Shown here: one piece after another, positions 58,101 to 64,000 of the stretch
How the letters are laid out: each line of letters opens with the position of its first letter
Position numbering within the stretch: position 1 is the first letter of the stretch
DNA from: Ciona intestinalis
Lineage: Eukaryota; Chordata; Ascidiacea; Phlebobranchia; Cionidae
Length of the DNA: 64,000 nt
NCBI RefSeq assembly: GCF_000224145.3
Contig: NW_004190392.2
Span: forward strand, 175,238-239,237
Reading direction: 5' to 3'
Translations under genes and position numbers: made by a program
Notes under the pieces: model-generated
Seen by the model: only the letters and a program-made list of their open reading frames with translations
Database searches by the model: none
What the model was told of the DNA's origin: nothing

Positions 58101-61100
58101 ATACAGTTACATTATTTAAACTCGGATAAATTTTCATTTTGAAATTCCTACAAAATATTGTGTAAAATTTTATTGTGTTTTTTTGTTCACAGTTCCCTAG
58201 AGAATGCAGATAATGATAAAGAGCATGGTGAGTTTTTCTGTGTTACTACTCAAACTACTATATGTAATACCAGTCTGCCGAATATGGCAATTCCTGAGGG
58301 GATCTTGTGTGTAAGAGACTTATTTTTCACATACACACATGCTATCATTAAAAATCGGCGTGTAAAGCATATACGTTTTCAAGCCACATTAGAAAAATTT
58401 GGTTAATTTGATAAAGATTTTCATTTGTTTAATTAATTAGCGTGCGTAGGAGAAATAATTGCGCACATAAAAAAGTTTGTAATTAAAAACGCATGTGCAC
58501 CTGCTATGCACTGCAGACTGGCCTGTTACTTAGGTACCCAGACTATTTTCATAGGAAATCATATTTATATACATGTGATGTATAACTGATATATATATTT
58601 ACAGATATTGGAACACACCAAACACCTTATTCACTGAAACATCATCCACTGGTTTCAAACGGTAAAATAATAATGTTAAAAATTTTACTTACTTTTTGAA
58701 AAAGTTTCTATAGTACTAATAAATGTTATAATTTTATTTTTTTCATTCTTTGTATTTTTTATTAAAAACAAATTATATATAAAAAAAAGTTATACAAGTT
58801 TTTATTAGAGATTTTTTTTTAGTCTTTTATTTAAAACAAAAAAATATGCAACCTAAAATTTTATATTTTTTTCAGTTGAACCCCAAATCCCGGACAGCCC
58901 CAAACCCCCAGTTATAATTGACCCATCACCCATAAACCCCCCTACCCCTATTATACCCCTAAAAAAAGAAATTTTCCCCTACCCCTCAAAACAAACTCCC
59001 CAGCCAAAATTAACCCCTAACCCCCCAAAAAATCTTGGAACACTCAATCCAGAAATCAGACAAAATCCGTCAAAATCTACACCCATGAAAACAGATACTT
59101 CAAATTTGAATCATAACAGTATGCCACCACCCAAAAAGTTTCCACCACAAAGAGTACCATGTTCCAAACCAGCAGGTAATTTATCTGTTTTTAATGATAC
59201 AGTATTTGTATTTTGTAACTTGACAATTACAGTCTTATGGTACAACTGCAAGCCTACATCCCAGGTCTCAGGTGTACCTCACTGAAGACCTCAAACACCT
59301 CACCCTTATAGAAACGAATAGACTGGGACCAATAAGCCTACATCTCAGGTCTCAGGTGTGCTTCACTGAGACCTCACCCTCAGAACAGAATACACTGGGA
59401 CCAATAAGCCTACATCCCAGGTCTCAGGTGTGCCTCACTGAAGACCTCACCCTCATAGAATAGAATACACTGGGTCACTGAGACCAATAAGCTCTCAGGT
59501 GTGTGACACTGAAGACCTCGCCCTTACAAAAACAGCAACTTTTTCTTTGTTTATTCAATACAAATTTCCATACAGAGCCACAAAATGGTTTGCATACATG
59601 GTTTAACCCAAACAGTGCTATCTGTGTCAACAATAAACATTATTTGGTGATAAGGGAATTAGGGGAAGGTGGTTCAAGTAAAGTCCTTCAAGTTTTCTGC
59701 GCTGAAACCAAAGCCATACTTGCACTTAAAAAGGTAAATTTTATCAAAAAAATTTGGGGCGACTTATTTTACTTTGAACATTCAAGGTGTTTTTAAGAGA
59801 AAATTCTAGTTGTTTAGTCTGAAAAAACAAATTAGTAATGTTTTATTTTTAATTATTAGCTTTTTAATTATATTCGTTAAAAAAATATACAAATATTATA
59901 TATTTATTTATATATTTCTCTTTTTTTACTGAGTCAAGGTTTCATTGAAAGATTGCGATGAGTCGACAAAAAATGAGTTTACCAACGAGATTGAATTTCT
60001 TCTCAAGTTGAGAAATAATCCCCACATTGTTCATTTGTACGACTTGTAAGTGTTTTTACGCGACTAACATGGGTGGATTTTTCACTCCTTTTTATTATTT
60101 TTTTACTTTTTTACTGTGCTTCTTTTTTTTCACTGTCACATGAGTGTCTTCTTATACACCAGACACACATGGTGTATTTATTCAACTTATGCTCACTGTC
60201 AAGTTATAACAAGGGTGTCTTCCTATACACCAAACACACATGGTGTATTTATACACCCCATGGTCACTGTCAAATTATAACATGGATGTCTTCTTATACA
60301 CCAGACACACATGGTGTATTTATACACCCTATGCTCACTGTTGAAGTTATAACATATGTGTATTTAACGTACCTTAGAGAATAAAAATTGTTTTTTTAAA
60401 AAAAAGGGGGGGAACTAGTCATTGCAACTGTCGTGTTTTATCCAATAAATGTATTTTTACATTTTTTTAAATAAACCATATTTATATGTAATAACATACC
60501 ATTTTACATCTTAATGAATTTTCCTAATTTTTTTTGGATTAAGATTCAAAAAAGGGGGGAGTTCGGTCTCCTATAACCCCCCCCTGGACATGCCCTTGCA
60601 TGTAATTTTTAAATTTTCTTTTTCTTTTCAGCGAACTGACACCAGATTTCATTCACTTAGTCATGGAGTGTGGATCTACAGACTTAGCGAAACTACTGCA
60701 TTCACATAAAACACAAAATAGCCGGCTAGAAGTTTACGAAATTATATATTTCTGGAAGAAAATGCTACTCGCTGTACAAACTATACATAAACATGGTAAA
60801 AAATATATTTTTTTAGGGGGTTCTTTTTTCTGAAACATATTTTTAATCATATTTTTTAATTTTAAAATCCGAAAAGTAATGATTTTATTTAATTTTGAGC
60901 GAATAATTTGGGATTTTTTTTAAAACATAGATTAAAGTTTTATATTTTCCTTTTTACTGGTGTCACAATTTTTTAATCCTAAACAAAATCTGGGGTAACA
61001 TTGTTAAAATGCAGTTACACTCATAGTTGTCAAACATAGGGAACCTCATCAATTAATGTGGTGAATGGAATATATATTGACTCTGCTTGTTTGTATAAAC

Positions 61101-63370
61101 ACCTAACAGCAGCCTAAAATCTGGAGGTGACATTGTAAAAATATGTTTGTCATAGACACCTATTTTTTTAAAGTTGGTTTTAAAGTTTAAACTTAACCCC
61201 AGGCAATGCTAACGTTACTATAGTACCACAAAAAGTGAAATTTTAACTTTTTAATTTAATTTTTTTTTTCATAGGAGTCATACACAGGGATTTAAAGCCA
61301 GCCAACTTTTTATTGGTAAAAGGAAATCTAAAACTTATCGATTTTGGAATTTCAAATGCAATAAATGCTGATGCTACAAGTGTGATTAAAGAGACGCAGG
61401 TTGGTATGAAAAAAATGTCTAATTTTTTAGAATTTTTTATAAAAACACTAAAGGTGGCTGTACACAGTATCCGAATTCGTCTGTTTTGTCCGGATTTTGC
61501 TGCCGCATGCGGAACTCGGTAATGGGTTTTCATTTGACTATGCAAGCGAATTCGCATGCGGATACTGTGTACAGCCACCTTAACAGTTAAAAAGCTAAAA
61601 AAAACTTTTAAATGTGTCCCATTTTTTTGGTCCCTAACTATTATGCCACACATTGTACACTTATTTAATTTGTAAAAGTGTGACATTTTAAAAAGAGAGC
61701 CTAAATAGTGATGTTTATAAAATGTTTATATTATTTTTAAACCTTTTATAACTTTTTATGTCTAGTGGCCATTGTTCCAACCCAGTGGTCACCAATGGGT
61801 TTTCCAAATTGTCAGCCTAACATACAGTAAAAAATTAAACTTCCCTAAAAAATACCTTAAAAAGTTGATTACATGGTAACTCGTAAGCTGACACGAGGTG
61901 TATGAAACAAAACACCTGTATTATAACGACTATCATTGCCCGTCACGCGAGAATAAATTAGTTCCTTTCATTCATTTTACAGTGTGGAACATTAAATTAC
62001 ATGGCACCAGAAGCAATACTGGATATGTCTGGTGGATATAACCCTGACTCACCTAAGTTTAAGGTATACCTGTATACAGTGGCGCAGCTAAATGGGGGGT
62101 TTAGGGTGTCGCCCCCACCCCTTTAAAACCAAAAAAAATCAATTAAAAAAATATTCTTAAATAACCCCCCCCCCCCTTATTTTTTCTAGCTGTGCCACTG
62201 CCTGTATATTATATGTTGATTAATTGCTAAAAAAAAAATAAAACAATTTTTCTTTATGTTTTAATCATTTTCATCCTTTTTTTCTTTATTTTTTAAAATT
62301 TTTATATAGATTAGGGTGGGGGAAGATAGGACACCTTTTCATTCCATTTTCTTGTCCCATTTGGTACCACACAAAGAAAATTTAAAGGATTGTAAAACCG
62401 TATCCTCACGACTCCCATAGACCGTTGTTAATTGTTTAAAACACGATCAGAATACATGTTTAGAAATTATATGCTAAAGATTTCCCATCTTTTCCCACCC
62501 TACTATATATACATATATGTTTTTATTTTTTTACATGTTTTTACTAAATTTGATTTCAGATTAGCCCAATGGCTGACGTTTGGTCATTGGGCTGCATCTT
62601 ATATTCTATGCTGTATGGATGCACGCCGTTTCAACACATTAAACATCAACTTTTAAAATTAAATGCAATAACCAATGACCAACATAGGTAAGAATAATTA
62701 AGTTACTTCAATTAATTTCGTGAATCTGACCCTGATTTGGTGCTTATATAGTAGGACGATTTATGTGTGAAGAAATGGAGTAAGAATCTGGTGCTACAAA
62801 AATGTAACAGACAAAAATCAAGTCTAACCAATTCTATAATATATTAGATATATATTTTGCCTAAATAGCACCGTCAGTCTTTTAATAAAATAAATTCCTT
62901 TTTTTTTAAAAAAGACTGAAAGCGCCATTTAGGCGAAATACATATATATCTTTTATATATATTATACAATCTGTTAGACTCGATTTTTGTCTGTTACATA
63001 TTTCGTAGCACAAGATCCTGACCGTTAATTAGGTTACATTTTGTTTTAAATCATATTTTGCAATAATTATACAGTTACAGTGCAAACAACATGGATTTTC
63101 TAGTCACTTTTAATGCATGACATCACATATCTCTGGATTGGTTCATTACCCCGACAACAAGGGTGCTACAACAGTTTAGAAACAAAAAAGTTTCAAAATT
63201 ACCAAAATTTGTTAAATAGGATAAAGAATTCTAAAAAGTTTTCACTTTATTCTTACAGAATTGAATTTCCCCCGTTTAAAGATGAAAATTTTGTAAAAAT
63301 TGTTCAAAAATGTTTAAAAAGAAACCCAAAACATAGACCAACTGTGGACCAACTTTTACAATTTTCCTAA
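55135..63370 (+). CDS. TTK: Dual-specificity kinase TTK / Mps1
   Basis: Spindle-assembly-checkpoint kinase that acts at kinetochores. Eighteen exons, all in phase, give 683 aa: 55135-55250, 55623-55718, 56034-56140, 56543-56695, 56994-57087, 57368-57421, 57562-57683, 57877-57919, 58193-58227, 58615-58671, 58876-59175, 59576-59733, 59939-60045, 60632-60795, 61275-61399, 61983-62063, 62560-62687, 63259-63370. Exons 1-4 form the N-terminal TPR-like helical domain ([20 protein letters not shown]). Exons 5-11 are a Pro/Ser/Thr-rich linker. The kinase domain starts in exon 12: LGEGGSSKV (Gly loop), ALKK (Lys), [27 protein letters not shown] (DFG), [20 protein letters not shown] (activation loop), [10 protein letters not shown], and KRNPKHRPT. 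Human TTK has HSDLKPANF and PPEA, as I recall. The protein stops right after the kinase fold, without the ~70-residue C-terminal tail of human TTK (857 aa). Confidence 0.95.
57155..57320. repeat. Dispersed repeat in TTK intron 5
   Basis: Contains CCTGATCTGGTGCTCATAGA, GAACAATTCTTGTGTAAAGA, ATCTGGTGCTACGGAAACAT and AAATCAAGCTCAACAAATTG, then CAAACTGGCATTGTCAGTCT. Related copies: 31345-31470 and the inverted pair at 62725-63030. Confidence 0.65.
59248..59530 (+). repeat. Minisatellite in TTK intron 11, about 4 units
   Basis: Units of ~72-85 bp: AAGCCTACATCCCAGGTCTC, AGGTGTGCCTCACTGAAGAC, CTCACCCTCATAGAA, ACACTGGGACCAAT. It fills most of the 400-bp intron. The same unit occurs twice, inverted, upstream of the lectin gene (17484-17645). 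Confidence 0.8.
60140..60360 (+). repeat. ACACC minisatellite, 3 units of ~68 bp
   Basis: Each unit reads GTGTCTTCTTATACACCAGA, CACACATGGTGTATTTATAC, ACCC, ATGCTCACTGTCAAGTTATA. Located in TTK intron 13. Inverted relatives lie at 22505-22740. Confidence 0.85.
61452..61580. mobile_element. 129-bp MITE with perfect 22-bp inverted ends
   Basis: 61452-61473 (AGGTGGCTGTACACAGTATC...) is exactly the reverse complement of 61559-61580. The element is flanked on both sides by TAA (61449-61451 and 61581-61583), a 3-bp target duplication of the kind PIF/Harbinger-type elements make. It is in TTK intron 15 and has no coding capacity. Confidence 0.85.
61740..61980 (+). mobile_element. SINE middle plus tail
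   Basis: Middle part (CCCAGTGGTCACCAATGGGT) followed by the tail (GGTAACTCGTAAGCTGACAC, GAGGTGTATGAAACAAAACA, CGAGAATAAATTAG) ending in TTCATTCATTTT. The tRNA-like head is missing. It ends at the polypyrimidine tract of TTK exon 16. Confidence 0.65.
62306..62512 (+). mobile_element. TA-MITE copy
   Basis: Complete, ends TATAGATTAGGGTGGGGGAA and TCTTTTCCCACCCTACTATA. TTK intron 16. Confidence 0.85.
62725..63030. repeat. Large imperfect inverted repeat
   Basis: Left arm 62740-62882 and right arm 62908-63030 are near reverse complements around a T/A-rich centre: GACAAAAATCAAGTCTAACC pairs with the later GTTAGACTCGATTTTTGTC, and GCCTAAATAGC with GCCATTTAGGC. It belongs to the family seen at 57155 and 31345, here as a head-to-head pair or a full hairpin element. 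In TTK intron 17. Confidence 0.7.
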
Positions 63371-63389
63371 AACTTTAGAAATATTAAGG

Positions 63390-64000
63390 TACCCATATTT
63401 TCGGTATTTCATATATTTGTTCTAATATAGTAGATTTTTCGCATATATATGATCTAATATAGTAAGTTTTTCGCATATATATGATCTAATATAGTAAGTT
63501 TTTTTTTATATATTTGTTCTAATATAGTAGGTTTTTTCATATGTTTGTTCCAATATAGTAGATTTTTCGCATATATATGATCCAATATAGTAGATTTTTC
63601 GCATATATATGATCTAATATAGTAAGTTTTTATATATATATTATCTAATGTAGTAGGTTTTTCGCATATATATGATCTAATATAGTAAGTTTTTTCATTT
63701 TTTTGTTCCAATATAGTAGATTTTTCACATATTTATAATCCAATATAGTAGGTTTTTCGCATATATATGATCTAACATATTAAGTTTTTTTTATATATTT
63801 GTTCTAATATAGTAGGTTTTTTGCATATATATGATCTAATATAGTAAGTTTTTTTATATGTTTGTTCTAATATAGTAGGTTTTTTGCATATATATGATCT
63901 AATATAGTAAGTTTTTTTATATGTTTGTTCTAATACAGTAATTTTTTTATATATATGTTTTGATATAGTAGGTTTTTAGCATAATTGATCTATATGTAGT
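63390..64000. repeat. Minisatellite of ~30-bp units, running past the window end
   Basis: About 20 units, each ending TCTAATATAGTA(A/G)GTTTTT. Two unit types are mixed: one with CGCATATATATGATC and one with ATATGTTTGTTC; in the second half they mostly alternate, making a ~60-bp higher-order unit. It begins about 20 bases after the TTK stop, with no AATAAA between. Confidence 0.9.

Noticed and set aside
61243-61686. Minus-strand 147-aa open frame over TTK exon 15
   Set aside because: Runs through the kinase exon in antisense and across the 129-bp MITE; no family resemblance.
63454-63711. Minus-strand open frame with KPTILEQIY-type repeats
   Set aside because: A translation of the terminal minisatellite; no gene signal.
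63390-64000. CRISPR-like array of ~30-bp repeats
   Set aside because: Units are contiguous with no unique spacers, and the DNA is eukaryotic.

Overview
This is animal nuclear DNA. Every gene but one is split into short exons with GT-AG (three times GC-AG) introns, the sequence is AT-rich, and about 13 genes fit in 64 kb. The gene set (GALNT, SLC35G, IRAK1BP1, C-type lectin, SELENBP1, HAX1, trefoil factor, C1orf131, scramblase, TTK), the very compact layout and the abundant small TA-flanked hairpin elements all suggest a tunicate. Ciona is most likely, but that is an inference. Exons were assigned by eye from reading frame, splice sites, phase continuity and recalled family motifs. No alignment was run.

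Layout: 0.8-6.2 kb (+) is a complete 11-exon polypeptide GalNAc-transferase. 7.2-10.2 kb (+) is a second, diverged copy of its 3' half (8 exons) with no 5' half of its own, whose first exon is in phase with exon 5 of the complete gene. 11.1-13.1 kb (-) is an SLC35G-type 10-TM transporter. 14.0-15.8 kb (+) is IRAK1BP1/SIMPL. 17.7-19.7 kb (+) is a secreted C-type lectin. 20.5-27.9 kb (-) is selenium-binding protein 1, lacking only its first few codons. 33.3-38.7 kb (+) is a CUB-TIL-TIL-trypsin mosaic protease with a Thr-rich linker; its 5' end was not found. 39.2-41.7 kb (+) is HAX1. 43.1-45.0 kb (-) is a small secreted two-domain trefoil factor built from five tiny exons. 46.2-46.6 kb (+) is an intronless C2H2 zinc-finger gene. 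47.6-48.6 kb (+) is a C1orf131/DUF4602 homologue. 49.5-53.8 kb (+) is a phospholipid scramblase interrupted by a 125-N assembly gap. 55.1-63.4 kb (+) is the spindle-checkpoint kinase TTK/Mps1 (18 exons). The last 0.6 kb is a minisatellite that starts about 20 bases after the TTK stop and runs out of the window.

Introns and spacers are dominated by repeats: over 30 copies of a ~190-200 bp TA-flanked hairpin MITE, a composite SINE with a tRNA-like head and an often solitary ~120 bp tail, several smaller inverted-repeat elements (one with perfect 22-bp ends, one carrying telomere-like repeats), and dispersed minisatellites.

The genes do not form one pathway. Lectin, trefoil factor and mosaic protease are all secreted and could serve mucosal or innate functions, but I see no evidence of co-regulation. 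The most notable structure is the GALNT locus, which looks able to swap its Gal/GalNAc-T motif and lectin domain by alternative 3' exon blocks.
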